Below, one piece after another: positions 17,897 to 27,277 of a stretch of DNA of 64,000 nt. Source of the stretch: Nostoc sp. 'Peltigera membranacea cyanobiont' 210A (GTDB taxonomy: Bacteria; Cyanobacteriota; Cyanobacteriia; Cyanobacteriales; Nostocaceae); NCBI RefSeq assembly GCF_002246015.1, contig NZ_NOLJ01000006.1:50132-114131 (forward strand), read 5' to 3'. The position numbers were made by a program, and so were the translations under genes. The notes beneath the pieces were generated by a model that worked only from the letters and a program-made list of their open reading frames with translations, was not told the origin of the DNA and ran no database searches. How positions within the stretch are numbered: position 1 is the first letter of the stretch; each line of letters starts with the position of its first letter.

Positions 17897-18131
17897 AGAT
17901 TATGTTCGTTGATTACTTATTAAACTCGAAAAACCCCAAAGAATCAAAACTACGCTTTGTCTTATCAAGTGAACCATCTGACACCAATTTGAAAAAAGAA
18001 TGCGACAGATACATACTCCCAAACCTTTGTTCTGTCTGGCTTTATTAATTTTTAATTTTTAATTTTTAATTGGTATGAGTGTGGGGGTGCAATGACTGTG
18101 GGAATTATAACTAATTATCTAGACATGATAT
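17897..18131. repeat. ATATCATGTCCGC element, copy B (degenerate, enlarged)
   Basis: The left end GATTATGTTCGTTGATTAC is a decayed form of the copy A left arm; the right end (GGTGCAATGACTGTGGGAAT, then CTAGACATGATAT) matches well. About 100 bp of extra AT-rich sequence with tandem TTTTTAA lies inside. The right end overlaps the ATG of the CHASE2 kinase gene. Confidence 0.6.
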
Positions 18132-20025
18132 GAGCAGGAGAATCTGGAATCGCATTCGCCAAGAATTTGGGTTGTGGTTACAGGCTGCACCTCCTGGAAT
18201 CATGGTACTGTTTATGGTGATATTGATACGTATAACTGGAGGAATGCAATCTTGGGAATGGATGCTTTTCGATAAGATGTTATATCTGCGCCCAGTAGAA
18301 AAACTTGATGAACGTGTAGTAATTGTAGGTATTGATGAAAAGGATATTGAATGGGTTAAGCAATATCCCATTCCAGATGAGAAGATTGCAGAGTTACTCA
18401 CCAAGCTGGAAACTTATAAACCGTTAGCTATTGGGCTGGATATCTTCAAAAATGTTCCTGTTGAACCTGGTGGTAAAGAACTTGCGCAGGTGTTGCAGCA
18501 GAATCCTAATATTATCGGGATTCAAAAAATATTACCACCCGAACAAACTTCTCCGCCCCAGAATTTGCCACCCGAACGAGTTGGATTTGTCGATTTACCT
18601 AACGATCGGGATAGCAAAAATCGGCGCTATTTGTTATTTACAACAAACCCTAATAATCCTAACAATATCAACGAAGATAAATATTCTTTAGCGCTGCGGT
18701 TAGTTGTTAAATACTTTCAAGCGAAAGAAATTGAATTGGAAACAGGAAAAAATGACTTGAATACAATGAGATTTCGGGGGATTGAATTACCCCGAATCAC
18801 TCATAATTTTGGCGGATACGTTAATGTTGATGATGGCGGATTGTCAATTTTAATGAATTTCCGCAATACTTCCAAGCCTTTTCATGTTGTCTCGCTACGC
18901 GACATTTTAAATGGAAAAGTAGATGCAGAATTATTGCGCGATCGCATTGTATTAGTTGGCAACCGCAACACGAGTACTGGCGATATTTTTTATACATCTG
19001 CATTGGCAAACTTAGAATTAAACGGTCAAATTTATGGCATTGAATATCACGCTCATGCAATCGGTCAAATTCTTAGTAGTGTAATCGACAGTCGCCCAAT
19101 GTTGCATAGTTGGCGAGATATAGAAGAGTATGCATGGATCTTTGTTTGGGGTTTTCTGCCGATAATTATCGGACGGCTTACTCAATCTGTTTGGAAAAAT
19201 ATACTTAGTGTTGGCGTCGCCGGATTTGCTCTGTTTAGCTGCGGGTATATGATGTTGTGGGTGTGGGGTATATGGATTCCGGTAGCACCTGGTTTGCTGA
19301 TCTTAGCTGTAAATGGGCTTGGCTTAAGTGCTTTTGCGTTTTACCAGCATGATAAATTCTTGCGATCGCAAATTAACGAACGTCAAAACACAATTCAACA
19401 CACATTTACCGTAATTCATAATGGCCCTTTGCAAACTCTCGCTTATGGATTAAAGCATCTGCGTGCTAAAGATATCCCCTACGAACAACTGGTTGGGCAA
19501 TTTGAAAAACTCGATCACGAGATTCGAGAACTTGGTGAATTTCTCAAACTCGAAGCATTAACCGCAGAAGAGAGTTTGCGTTTAGGTAGCGGATTAATAC
19601 TTGAATTGAAACGACCTTTGCACGATTTATTATATGAAGTTTATTCAAGTACATTAGAACGTAAAGATTTTGAACATTTTCAAACATTAAAAGTAAAAAT
19701 TCGCAATTTTGAACCGATTGATGATAAATATTTAACTATAGAACACAAACGCGGAATATGTCTGTTTTTGGAAGAAGCTCTATGTAATGTTGGTAAACAC
19801 GCTCAAGGAGTCAAGCGAGTTCAAGCATCGGGTGTTTATAGTGCAAATAAATACAATTTAGCTGTGAGAGATAACGGTTTGGGCATTAAATCAAAACTAG
19901 AAAATAAAGGCACAAAACATTTTAAAATGCTTGCTAAAGAATTAGGAGGAGAGTTTCGCCGTGAATCCCTTTCTCCACGTGGAACTATATGCGAACTTAG
20001 TTGGACACCTACGAAGGAATTTTAA
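18130..20025 (+). CDS. CHASE2-domain sensor histidine kinase
   Basis: A 631-residue membrane sensor. After a first TM (about 22-38) comes an extracytoplasmic CHASE2 domain (VVIVGIDEKDIEW through LRDRIVLVGNRNTSTGDIFY), then three TM helices (about 335-410) and a cytoplasmic kinase of the HisKA_3-like/atypical type. The phosphoacceptor is likely in FTVIHNGPLQTLAYGL (His about 430); the ATPase domain has an N box (LEEALCNVGKHAQG) and G box (VRDNGLGIKS). The start codon lies in the terminal repeat of element copy B and a third copy follows the stop. The response regulator upstream is the probable partner; the DUF928 and exoprotein genes downstream may be its output. Confidence 0.88.
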   Translation: MSRRIWNRIRQEFGLWLQAAPPGIMVLFMVILIRITGGMQSWEWMLFDKMLYLRPVEKLDERVVIVGIDEKDIEWVKQYPIPDEKIAELLTKLETYKPLAIGLDIFKNVPVEPGGKELAQVLQQNPNIIGIQKILPPEQTSPPQNLPPERVGFVDLPNDRDSKNRRYLLFTTNPNNPNNINEDKYSLALRLVVKYFQAKEIELETGKNDLNTMRFRGIELPRITHNFGGYVNVDDGGLSILMNFRNTSKPFHVVSLRDILNGKVDAELLRDRIVLVGNRNTSTGDIFYTSALANLELNGQIYGIEYHAHAIGQILSSVIDSRPMLHSWRDIEEYAWIFVWGFLPIIIGRLTQSVWKNILSVGVAGFALFSCGYMMLWVWGIWIPVAPGLLILAVNGLGLSAFAFYQHDKFLRSQINERQNTIQHTFTVIHNGPLQTLAYGLKHLRAKDIPYEQLVGQFEKLDHEIRELGEFLKLEALTAEESLRLGSGLILELKRPLHDLLYEVYSSTLERKDFEHFQTLKVKIRNFEPIDDKYLTIEHKRGICLFLEEALCNVGKHAQGVKRVQASGVYSANKYNLAVRDNGLGIKSKLENKGTKHFKMLAKELGGEFRRESLSPRGTICELSWTPTKEF

Positions 20026-20041
20026 GAAAGAATGAGGCGTT

Positions 20042-20188
20042 ATATCATGTCCGCTAGATTACTTATTAAACCTGAAGAACCCCACCCCGCCAAAGCTATG
20101 CTTTGTCTCCCCTCCCCGCAAGCGGGGAGGGGCTGGGGGTGGGATGCAATGACTGTGGAAATCATAACTAATTATACGGACATGATAT
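20042..20188. repeat. ATATCATGTCCGC element, copy C
   Basis: 147 bp with ends ATATCATGTCCGC (20042-20054) and ACGGACATGATAT (20176-20188) and an interior closely matching copy A (CCCCACCCCGCCAAAGCT, GCAATGACTGTGG). It begins 16 bases after the kinase stop codon, in the same orientation as copy B. Confidence 0.75.
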
Positions 20189-20252
20189 TTAGTCGCCAAA
20201 ATTCTAAATTCTTAAAAAGTTTTAGATAAACATACAATCAACAGCATTTACC

Positions 20253-20984
20253 ATGAGTCATCAACATTTTGGATTTTGGCAAAATCAGCGCAGACTTACA
20301 AGCTTGGTTGTAGGAGTAGTTTTTCTTATGACCGCAGTCCCAGCATTTGCTCAGTTTAAACCACGCGATCGCAAACCAGCCAGCGACAATACCCGTGGGG
20401 GTGGTTCGCGTGGATGTTCAGCTAGCGGCATACCACTGACACAGCTTGCACCTCAGACATTTATCGGTAAAACCACTTCCACGCGTCCAATGTTAGCTTG
20501 GTATATGTCAAGTTCCCAAAATGCGCGATTCCAACTGTATGAATTTGATTCAGCTAACACCGTTAAAAAAATTGGGCAAGTTAAAGAAATACCCACAACA
20601 GTCGGGATTAACAAACTAAAACTTCCCATTGATTACCCCGAACTCACAGTTGGTAAAACATATTTATGGCAAATTGCAATTGACTGCAAAAACGACACGA
20701 TTATTAGACGTGCAGAATTTACCGTTATCAATCCTCAATCACTTGCTAAAAATCGATTTACGAGCATTCCAGAAAGCATAAATTATTATGCTGAAAATGA
20801 GCTGTGGTATGAAGCACTGGAAGAAGCATTAAAAGCAACTGCTAATGGGAAACTGGGGGAAACTGGAGCAACTTTAGTTAAAGAACTAGCACAGTCCGAA
20901 ATGCTTATCGGCGATCGCGTAGATCAAAAAAAGATTCAGCAACGAATTGAATATCTCCAGAAAATTGCCAGCGAAAGAATATAG
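20253..20984 (+). CDS. DUF928 secreted protein
   Basis: A 243-residue protein with a signal peptide (VVGVVFLMTAVPAFAQ, cleavage about 31). The mature region has the DUF928 pattern: a glycine-rich segment (TRGGGSRGCS), then a beta-rich domain (TTSTRPMLAWYMSS, TYLWQIAIDC with a second cysteine) and a helical C-terminal half (YYAENELWYEALEEALKA) like a TPR-type hairpin. In filamentous cyanobacteria DUF928 genes commonly sit next to CHASE2/CHAT and haemagglutinin-type exoprotein genes, as here. Function unknown; periplasmic location inferred. Confidence 0.8.
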   Translation: MSHQHFGFWQNQRRLTSLVVGVVFLMTAVPAFAQFKPRDRKPASDNTRGGGSRGCSASGIPLTQLAPQTFIGKTTSTRPMLAWYMSSSQNARFQLYEFDSANTVKKIGQVKEIPTTVGINKLKLPIDYPELTVGKTYLWQIAIDCKNDTIIRRAEFTVINPQSLAKNRFTSIPESINYYAENELWYEALEEALKATANGKLGETGATLVKELAQSEMLIGDRVDQKKIQQRIEYLQKIASERI

Positions 20985-21035
20985 CAGTTTTCATTTTGAT
21001 GCAACACACTCTGGCCTCACTCCAAACACTGAATT

Positions 21036-21195
21036 TACCCCCCTTAATCCCCCCGATATATTGGGGGGAAACAAGAAATCTAGTTCCCTCCCCTTAGAAA
21101 GGGGAGGGTTAGGGTGGGGTAAAACCTTGGTTAATCAGCTATTTCAGACTTGTGTGTACACCGTAGCTCCTCTTAGGAGAGGGTTAGGGTGAGGT
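21036..21195. repeat. ~160-bp dispersed repeat (copy 1)
   Basis: Contains ACCCCCCTTAATCCCCC, a GGGGGGAAACAAGAA motif, CTAGTTCCCTCCCCTT and TTTCAGACTTGTGT. Most of it recurs in the same order at about 41604-41775. It fills the DUF928-exoprotein spacer; no gene. Confidence 0.65.
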
Positions 21196-21242
21196 CTGTA
21201 TTAAACAACTAAAACCGTTATAGAAATAGTAGCAGAATAGAA

Positions 21243-24200
21243 ATGGTAAAAATTTTGTTATTTGCTGTCACAGGATGGCTGGGATGCGTGGCAGGTATTG
21301 CAGTTTCTATTCATCCTGCTTTTGCTCAGTTAACTCCCGATAATAGCCTGGGAAAGGAGCGATCGCAAGTCATTCCTATTAATCAAAATAATGACCGAAT
21401 TCAGGGCGGTGCATCTCGTGGCACTAACCTATTTCACAGTTTTCAAGATTTTAACGTTGGCGAAGGTAGAGGTGTTTATTTCGCCAATCCGCAAGGAATA
21501 ACAAATATCTTTTCTCGCGTTACTGGCGGAAACTCATCGAATATTTTCGGGAATTTGGGGGTATCAGGTAATGCAAATTTGTTTTTGCTAAATCCCAATG
21601 GGATTGTATTTGGGAAAAATGCCCAGTTAAATATCCAGGGTTCTTTTTTGGGGACGACAGCAAATAGTTTAGTCTTTGCCAATGGCGTAGAGTTTAGCGC
21701 CACAAATCCCCAAGCGCCGCCCTTGTTGGCTATCAATGTACCAATTGGCTTGCAGTTTGGTTCGCAACCAGGAGGCATTACTAGCCAAGCAGTGATTCGG
21801 AATTCTCAGGGAAATGCTGTTGATGGTTTGAGTGTTGGCAATGGTAGCACCTTAGCATTGATCGGCGGTGAAATCACCTTGGATGGTAGTGTTTTGTTTA
21901 CTCAAAATGGACAAGTGAAACTGGGAGCAGTAGGGGGAAATACAACCATTGGACTGAATCTCAATGGCTCGTCATTGGGTTTTAAGTTCCCAGAAAATTT
22001 TGGACGCGCACCCATCAGGTTAACGAATGATAGCTTCCTCGTTGCAAGTGGCAATAGTTCACTTGAACTATTTGGTGGAAAAATTGGGCTAAACAGTTCC
22101 AATCTTTTCGGTAACAATGGCGGCTCCATTGTTGTTGATGCTAATCAATTTAGTTTGGATAACAACTCTGGAATTCTGAGCGCTACTTCTAGTGCAGCCA
22201 AGGGTGGTGATATTCAAATTCAAGCCAGCGATGCAGTAACTCTCACTAACAACTCTGGAATTCAGAGTAGTACTTCTGGTGCAGCCAAGGGTGGTGATAT
22301 TCAAATTCAAGCCAGCGATGCAGTAACTCTCACTAACAGCAGTCGGATTTTTTCTAACAGCAGAGCCTCTGCTACGGGTGCGGGTGGTGATGTTACTATC
22401 AATGCCGGGAAAATCACAATTACCGGAGATGGAATAGCAGAAAATAGCGGTATTCTCTCTGCATTGAGTTTTGGTCAAGGCAGTGGAGGGAACCTGACTT
22501 TAAATGCTACGGACTCGGTTAATATCAATGGTGGCTTTGTCTCTGTTGGGTCTGGAGGTGCAGGTAATGCAGGAAACTTGACTGTGCGATCAACAGATGC
22601 CGTCAATATCACTGATAAAGGCTCTTTAAGACTCGGAAGCTTAAGTTCAGGTTCAACAGGTAATCTGCGGATTGAAACAGGCACTTTGCGACTTCAAAAT
22701 AATTTATTAGGGGAGGGAGTAACAGCAACTGGATCTGGTGGTGGAAATGTCGGTTCTATTTTCATTCAGGCTCGGAATGCCGTTGAGGTGACTAAAAGTA
22801 ATATATCTACAGGTATTGCTCCATTTGGAAGTACAACTCAAGCAACAGCAGGGGATATTACCATTGAAACCCAGCGACTCAATCTCAAAGATGCGGGTTA
22901 TATCAGTACAGATACTTCTAGCAGTGCAAATGCAGCTAACATTTTTATTAAAGCTAGTGAATACGTAGAGATTAGCGGTTTCTCTAGCAATGTATCAAGT
23001 AGTACATCTTCTGGCTCAGGAAATGCAGGTAATGTAGCGATTGAAACACCGCGAGTCACTGTCAGTCAAGGAGGAAATATAAGGAGCACATCCACTAGAA
23101 GCAGTGGTAATGCCGGGAATATTACTATCCGCGCCAAAGATGTAGAATTGGATGGGTTTATTTTCGTACCTAAAGAACAGTTGTTGGCTAGACTAAGTCA
23201 AGCTGATGCGGAAGAATTTTTGTCTGAGCCTCTAACACAAGAAATTCTGTCTCGGTTCGGGGGTTTTTATGAGATGAGTAACTTATCCTCGAATGTTACT
23301 GGAAGTAATACCGATGTCCGAGGTGGCACAATAACTATTGACACGGAAAGGTTGCGATTGAGTAATGGTGGAAATATATCAACCTCAGTATTACTGGGGC
23401 AAGGACAAGGGGGTAATTTGGTGGTTCATGCCACTGATTCTATTGATATTAGTGGGGTTGGTGGAGAAGGATTAAATGGTTCAGCACCATCAGGTTTATT
23501 TGCCGAATTACAAACGCGAGGAATTGGTTCTGGGGGAAGCATTGACGTTATAACAGGACGCTTAAACCTCAGCAATAACGGACAAATTTCTGCCTCTACA
23601 TTCGGTCAAGGTAATGCGGGAAATATTGGGATTAATGCTAATCTTATTGATTTACGTGGAAGTAGCAGTGTCAGAACTCAGGTTGACAGTGAAGCTAAGG
23701 GTAACGCAGGCAATATCAGCATCAAAACTCAACTATTAAATGTACAAGAAGAATCCCAAATATCATCGGGAACTCAGGGAAATGGAAACGCGGGTAATTT
23801 AACGGTAAAAGCTGATAACATTATCCTGACTGGTTCTGCAACTGGCTTACTATCATCAGTTGACGAAGGGGCTAATGGTAAAGGTGGTGATATAGATATT
23901 GCTACCAATCGCCTTAGTGTACGTGATGATGCTGAAATTGTCTCCGGCAGCCTCGGTACGGGTGACGCTGGAAATATCAGAATTAAGGCTAATTTTCTGG
24001 AAGTTCTTGGTAAAGGTAGTGCGATCGCTTCTTTGACAAATGCAGGTAATGGTGGTAATATCACTCTCGATATAGCTGATTTATTATTTTTGCGTAGTGG
24101 CGGTTTAATTTCAACCACCGCAGGTAGAAGCCAAGCTGGTGGCAATGGCGGTAACATCAACATCAACTCTAAATTCATCGTCGCCATCCCCGAAGAAAAC

Positions 24201-24665
24201 AGCGATATCAGCGCCAATGCATACACTGGTTCCGGTGGAAGAGTGCAAATCAACTCACAAGGTATTTTCGGTATTGAGTCGCGTCCAAAACTAACCGAGA
24301 AAAGCGATATCACAGCAAGTTCTCAATTAGGTATATCAGGTATAACCAATATTAACGCGCCCGATACCACTTCTATTCAAAACAGCTTCAGTGGAGCATT
24401 TCCAAATGTCATCGACACTAATGCACTCATCGCTAATAGTTGCGTTGCACACAGTTCTAAACAAAAAGGTACATTCTTCATCACTGGTTCCGGTGGTTTA
24501 CGTAATAGTCCAGGAGATGGATTAATTTCCAGCTATTCGACTGGTGAAGTGCGTAATGTTGAACCAACATCGCAGACTTGGAAAAAAGGCGATGCAATAG
24601 TTGAACCACAAGGGCTTTATCGACTTGCTGATGGCCGCTTGGTACTCAGTCGAGAATGTCAGTGA
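21243..24665 (+). CDS. Two-partner-secretion exoprotein (filamentous haemagglutinin N-terminal domain)
   Basis: A 1140-residue exported protein with a signal peptide (cleavage after HPAFAQ, about 28). Residues ~30-160 form the TPS domain: GASRGTNLFHSFQDFNVGEG, then NANLFLLNPNGIVFGKNAQL. The rest is a long beta-helix of repeats of the type NAGNITI-x-A-x-D-x-V-x-L. The C-terminus has NALIANSCVA and a final Cys (LSRECQ), typical of cyanobacterial members. Such proteins cross the outer membrane through a TpsB/FhaC pore, which is not encoded in the window. It follows the CHASE2 kinase and DUF928 genes, suggesting a sensor-controlled surface protein. Confidence 0.88.
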   Translation: MVKILLFAVTGWLGCVAGIAVSIHPAFAQLTPDNSLGKERSQVIPINQNNDRIQGGASRGTNLFHSFQDFNVGEGRGVYFANPQGITNIFSRVTGGNSSNIFGNLGVSGNANLFLLNPNGIVFGKNAQLNIQGSFLGTTANSLVFANGVEFSATNPQAPPLLAINVPIGLQFGSQPGGITSQAVIRNSQGNAVDGLSVGNGSTLALIGGEITLDGSVLFTQNGQVKLGAVGGNTTIGLNLNGSSLGFKFPENFGRAPIRLTNDSFLVASGNSSLELFGGKIGLNSSNLFGNNGGSIVVDANQFSLDNNSGILSATSSAAKGGDIQIQASDAVTLTNNSGIQSSTSGAAKGGDIQIQASDAVTLTNSSRIFSNSRASATGAGGDVTINAGKITITGDGIAENSGILSALSFGQGSGGNLTLNATDSVNINGGFVSVGSGGAGNAGNLTVRSTDAVNITDKGSLRLGSLSSGSTGNLRIETGTLRLQNNLLGEGVTATGSGGGNVGSIFIQARNAVEVTKSNISTGIAPFGSTTQATAGDITIETQRLNLKDAGYISTDTSSSANAANIFIKASEYVEISGFSSNVSSSTSSGSGNAGNVAIETPRVTVSQGGNIRSTSTRSSGNAGNITIRAKDVELDGFIFVPKEQLLARLSQADAEEFLSEPLTQEILSRFGGFYEMSNLSSNVTGSNTDVRGGTITIDTERLRLSNGGNISTSVLLGQGQGGNLVVHATDSIDISGVGGEGLNGSAPSGLFAELQTRGIGSGGSIDVITGRLNLSNNGQISASTFGQGNAGNIGINANLIDLRGSSSVRTQVDSEAKGNAGNISIKTQLLNVQEESQISSGTQGNGNAGNLTVKADNIILTGSATGLLSSVDEGANGKGGDIDIATNRLSVRDDAEIVSGSLGTGDAGNIRIKANFLEVLGKGSAIASLTNAGNGGNITLDIADLLFLRSGGLISTTAGRSQAGGNGGNININSKFIVAIPEENSDISANAYTGSGGRVQINSQGIFGIESRPKLTEKSDITASSQLGISGITNINAPDTTSIQNSFSGAFPNVIDTNALIANSCVAHSSKQKGTFFITGSGGLRNSPGDGLISSYSTGEVRNVEPTSQTWKKGDAIVEPQGLYRLADGRLVLSRECQ
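22161..22334. repeat. 87-bp tandem duplication inside the exoprotein gene
   Basis: Two adjacent 87-bp units (29 residues each, AAKGGDIQIQASDAVTLTN core) are nearly identical over their last ~60 bases, pointing to a recent duplication that adds one beta-helix coil. Confidence 0.8.
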
Positions 24666-24750
24666 AGCAATTTTTAGATGAAAGGGCGGTTAAAAGCCAC
24701 ATTTTATAGAAGCGGAGTTGTTTCACCAAGACATAACGCATGACAACTTG

Positions 24751-24776
24751 TAGAGACGGCGATTTATCGCGTCTTT
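24751..24776. repeat. Small palindromic repeat (TAGAGACGGCGATTTATCGC)
   Basis: A short hairpin repeat in the exoprotein-pip spacer. A second copy with one loop change (GATTCATCGC) is at about 38926-38951. Confidence 0.5.
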
Positions 24777-24825
24777 CTAACCGTCAAAATGAATTTGACA
24801 GACTATTACTGATAAAATATGCAAA

Positions 24826-25764
24826 ATGCGACAACTTTACCCAGCGATCGAGCCTTACTTAGAAGGTAGTTTACAAGTTTCCGACCTTCATACTATCCAT
24901 TTTGAAGAGTCAGGAAACCCCCAAGGTCAACCCATCGTTTTGCTGCATGGGGGCCCTGGTGGTGGATGTCCAGCTTTTTATCGGCAATATTTCCACCCAG
25001 AAAAATGGCGGTTAGTCATGTTTGACCAGCGCGGTTGTGGTCAAAGTACGCCCCATGCAGAATTACGAGACAACACCACTTGGGATTTAGTCAGTGATAT
25101 CGAAAAACTGCGCCAACATTTAGGTATAGAAAAGTGGGCGGTCTTCGGTGGTAGTTGGGGTAGCACTTTATCATTAGCCTACAGTCAAACCCATCCCTCT
25201 CGATGCACAGCATTAATTCTGCGCGGTATTTTCATGCTGAGACAAAAAGAGTTGCGCTGGTTCTACCAAGAGGGTGCTAGCTATATTTTTCCTGATGCTT
25301 GGGAAGAATATCTTAAACCAATTCCCATAGATGAACGTGATGATTTAATCGCAGCATATTACAAACGCTTGACCAATCCAGATTTAGAAATTCAATTAAC
25401 AGCAGCGCGTGCTTGGTCAATTTGGGAAGGTAGTACCAGTAGACTGTTCTTAGATCCAGAACTTATGCAAAAGTTTGGCGAGAGTGAATTTGCTTCAGCT
25501 TTCGCACGTATTGAATGCCATTACTTTATGAATAAGGGATTTTTGGAAACAGAAGATCAATTACTCTTAAATGTAGATCGCATCCGCCATATTCCGGCTG
25601 TAATTGTTCAGGGACGCTATGATGTAGTTTGCCCAATGATATCAGCTTGGGAATTACATCGGGCTTGGCCAGAAGCGGAATTTATAGTGGTTCCTGATGC
25701 TGGACATTCGATGAGTGAACCAGGAATTTGCAATGCTTTGATTGAGGCAACAGATAATATTTAA
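24826..25764 (+). CDS. pip: Prolyl iminopeptidase
   Basis: A 312-residue alpha/beta-hydrolase that removes N-terminal proline from peptides, cytoplasmic. Oxyanion motif HGGPGGG (41-47), nucleophile elbow GGSWGS with S110, acid D266 in GRYDVVCP, and catalytic H294 in DAGHSMSEPG. The FDQRGCGQS motif is characteristic of the S33 family. Length is normal (about 310-320). Single gene, converging with the pentapeptide gene. Confidence 0.93.
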   Translation: MRQLYPAIEPYLEGSLQVSDLHTIHFEESGNPQGQPIVLLHGGPGGGCPAFYRQYFHPEKWRLVMFDQRGCGQSTPHAELRDNTTWDLVSDIEKLRQHLGIEKWAVFGGSWGSTLSLAYSQTHPSRCTALILRGIFMLRQKELRWFYQEGASYIFPDAWEEYLKPIPIDERDDLIAAYYKRLTNPDLEIQLTAARAWSIWEGSTSRLFLDPELMQKFGESEFASAFARIECHYFMNKGFLETEDQLLLNVDRIRHIPAVIVQGRYDVVCPMISAWELHRAWPEAEFIVVPDAGHSMSEPGICNALIEATDNI

Positions 25765-25821
25765 TTCGGTTGAATATTTAGATTTCTATAGTATTTCCCA
25801 ATCATATAAAGTACATGATAG

Positions 25822-25847
25822 CCCCCTCCTCGCTTGCGGGGAGGGGG
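25822..25847. terminator. GC-rich hairpin between convergent genes
   Basis: CCCCCTCC (25822-25829) pairs with GGAGGGGG (25840-25847), with an inner CGC/GCG. It lies between the ends of pip and the pentapeptide gene. There is no clear U-tract, and it is also part of a common G-rich spacer repeat. Confidence 0.3.
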
Positions 25848-25869
25848 TTGGGGGTGGGGTTCTTGTACC

Positions 25870-26376
25870 TCACTCAATCCAATCAGGCCCTTTGAAGAAA
25901 CTTCCATCTTCTCTAAAGGTTTGATACACCAAAACACCTTCTCCGAGAGGAGGGAAATTTTTGGCTCCTCTGAAATCAGTTTTTATGAATTTGGCAGTAC
26001 CACCAATCGCCGCCCTGTAGAGGTTAGCCCCATCAAATATAGCAGCAGTAAAGATAGCATCATTCAGATTGGCATTGGAGAAGTCAGTCCCTATGCAATC
26101 AGCACCACTTAAGTCAACTCCTCGCAGATTGGCATAACTAAGATTGGCATTAGTAAGGTTAACACAAAGCATTTTGGCTCCACTCAAGTTGGCATGGCTC
26201 AGGTTGGAGCCACTCAAATCAACACCTATCAAATCGGCTTCGCTCAAGTCAATTTCCTGTAAATCTTCTCCATCCAGCCCGGACGAACTGATTCTAATCC
26301 CAGCAAAGTCTCTCTCGCCAGCTGCGTATTTCTTAAGCAACTTTCGACGATTAATAAACTTTCTTTCATCTTCCAT
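25870..26376 (-). CDS. Pentapeptide-repeat protein
   Basis: A 168-residue protein. Residues ~30-130 are consecutive A(D/N)LXX pentapeptides (EADLIGVDLSGSNLSHANLS, GADCIGTDFSNANLNDAIF), forming a right-handed quadrilateral beta-helix of about five coils. A short charged N-terminal helix (EDERKFINRRKLLKKYAAGE) precedes it and a non-repeat tail follows (GEGVLVYQTFREDGSFF). No signal peptide, so probably cytoplasmic. Such proteins are abundant in cyanobacteria and mostly of unknown function. Confidence 0.85.
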   Translation of the reverse strand: MEDERKFINRRKLLKKYAAGERDFAGIRISSSGLDGEDLQEIDLSEADLIGVDLSGSNLSHANLSGAKMLCVNLTNANLSYANLRGVDLSGADCIGTDFSNANLNDAIFTAAIFDGANLYRAAIGGTAKFIKTDFRGAKNFPPLGEGVLVYQTFREDGSFFKGPDWIE

Positions 26377-26534
26377 AATTTACTTCTTGCATCTTCCAAT
26401 ACATATAATGACAGGGATACTGATAACGTTATCAACAGATGGTACATGAACAGCAACACTAACTCTTGTAAATTTGGAAACTTACAATGTATATGAAGCA
26501 TCAGTGTAAGTAGTTCACTACAAAAAAAGAAGAT

Positions 26535-27176
26535 ATGCGAATTCTAATTGTGGAAAGCAGTATGTTGTTGCTCCTAACTGCGATGACAACTGGCTGTCTC
26601 GGTTCTTCTTCTGTTACAAAACAGCCGCAAGCCTTACCAATAATCACTGAGCAGCCGACGAAAGAAGCTGTGTTGACCTCAACACCTACACCGACTGCAA
26701 AACCTATAGAGCATTCTACCCCTGAAGCCACTACTGCCAGAAATCCGACGCGCTGTGAAACTAGTCAATTGTCAGTGCGCCGAGTCTCCGAAGATGCTGG
26801 CGTTGGGAATGTTGCACTTACCTACGCCTTTACCAATAACGTCTCATCCCCTTGCACCCTCTACGGTTATCCGGGATTGGCACTACTGGATGCAAAAGAT
26901 CAACCTTTGCAGGGGATTAAAGTTATTCGCTCCCAGGATACTTACTTTTCGAGTAAGCAACCTCATCAACAAGTAACTCTAGCTCCTGGAAAACAAGCCT
27001 CATTTCAGATAGCTTACAACCACATTAGTTCTCCAGATCAAAACTGCCCAATGTCTAGTAAAATTCAAATCACACCTCCTAATGCTTACCAGCACTTTAC
27101 CCTCACAGAACAAATCAAGCCTTGTACAGGCAAAGTTAGAGTGACTCCAGTCCGAGCCGTTAACACTCAACCCTAG
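26535..27176 (+). CDS. DUF4232 lipoprotein
   Basis: A 213-residue protein with a lipoprotein signal (LLLLTAMTTGC, modified Cys 21), a Thr/Pro-rich linker (STPTPTAKP), then a beta-sandwich of the DUF4232 type: RCETSQLSVRRVSEDAG, LTYAFTNNVSSPCTLYGYPG, APGKQASFQIAYNH, and a last Cys in IKPCTGKV. Four cysteines in the domain could form two disulfides. It is probably anchored on the periplasmic face of a membrane. Function unknown. Confidence 0.75.
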   Translation: MRILIVESSMLLLLTAMTTGCLGSSSVTKQPQALPIITEQPTKEAVLTSTPTPTAKPIEHSTPEATTARNPTRCETSQLSVRRVSEDAGVGNVALTYAFTNNVSSPCTLYGYPGLALLDAKDQPLQGIKVIRSQDTYFSSKQPHQQVTLAPGKQASFQIAYNHISSPDQNCPMSSKIQITPPNAYQHFTLTEQIKPCTGKVRVTPVRAVNTQP

Positions 27177-27277
27177 TAAATTTCTGTAATTTACTCAAAT
27201 ACCCAGAAAAAGCATAAATTTAATCAAAGCCTCTGATAAGTTCAAGATTGTACTAATCAAAAAGGTTAAAAAATTCT

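Noticed and set aside
20032..20229. 65-residue frame after the CHASE2 kinase
   Set aside because: Lies within repeat element copy C.
26244..26501. 85-residue minus frame overlapping the pentapeptide gene start
   Set aside because: Overlaps the well-supported pentapeptide gene in another frame and has no family features.
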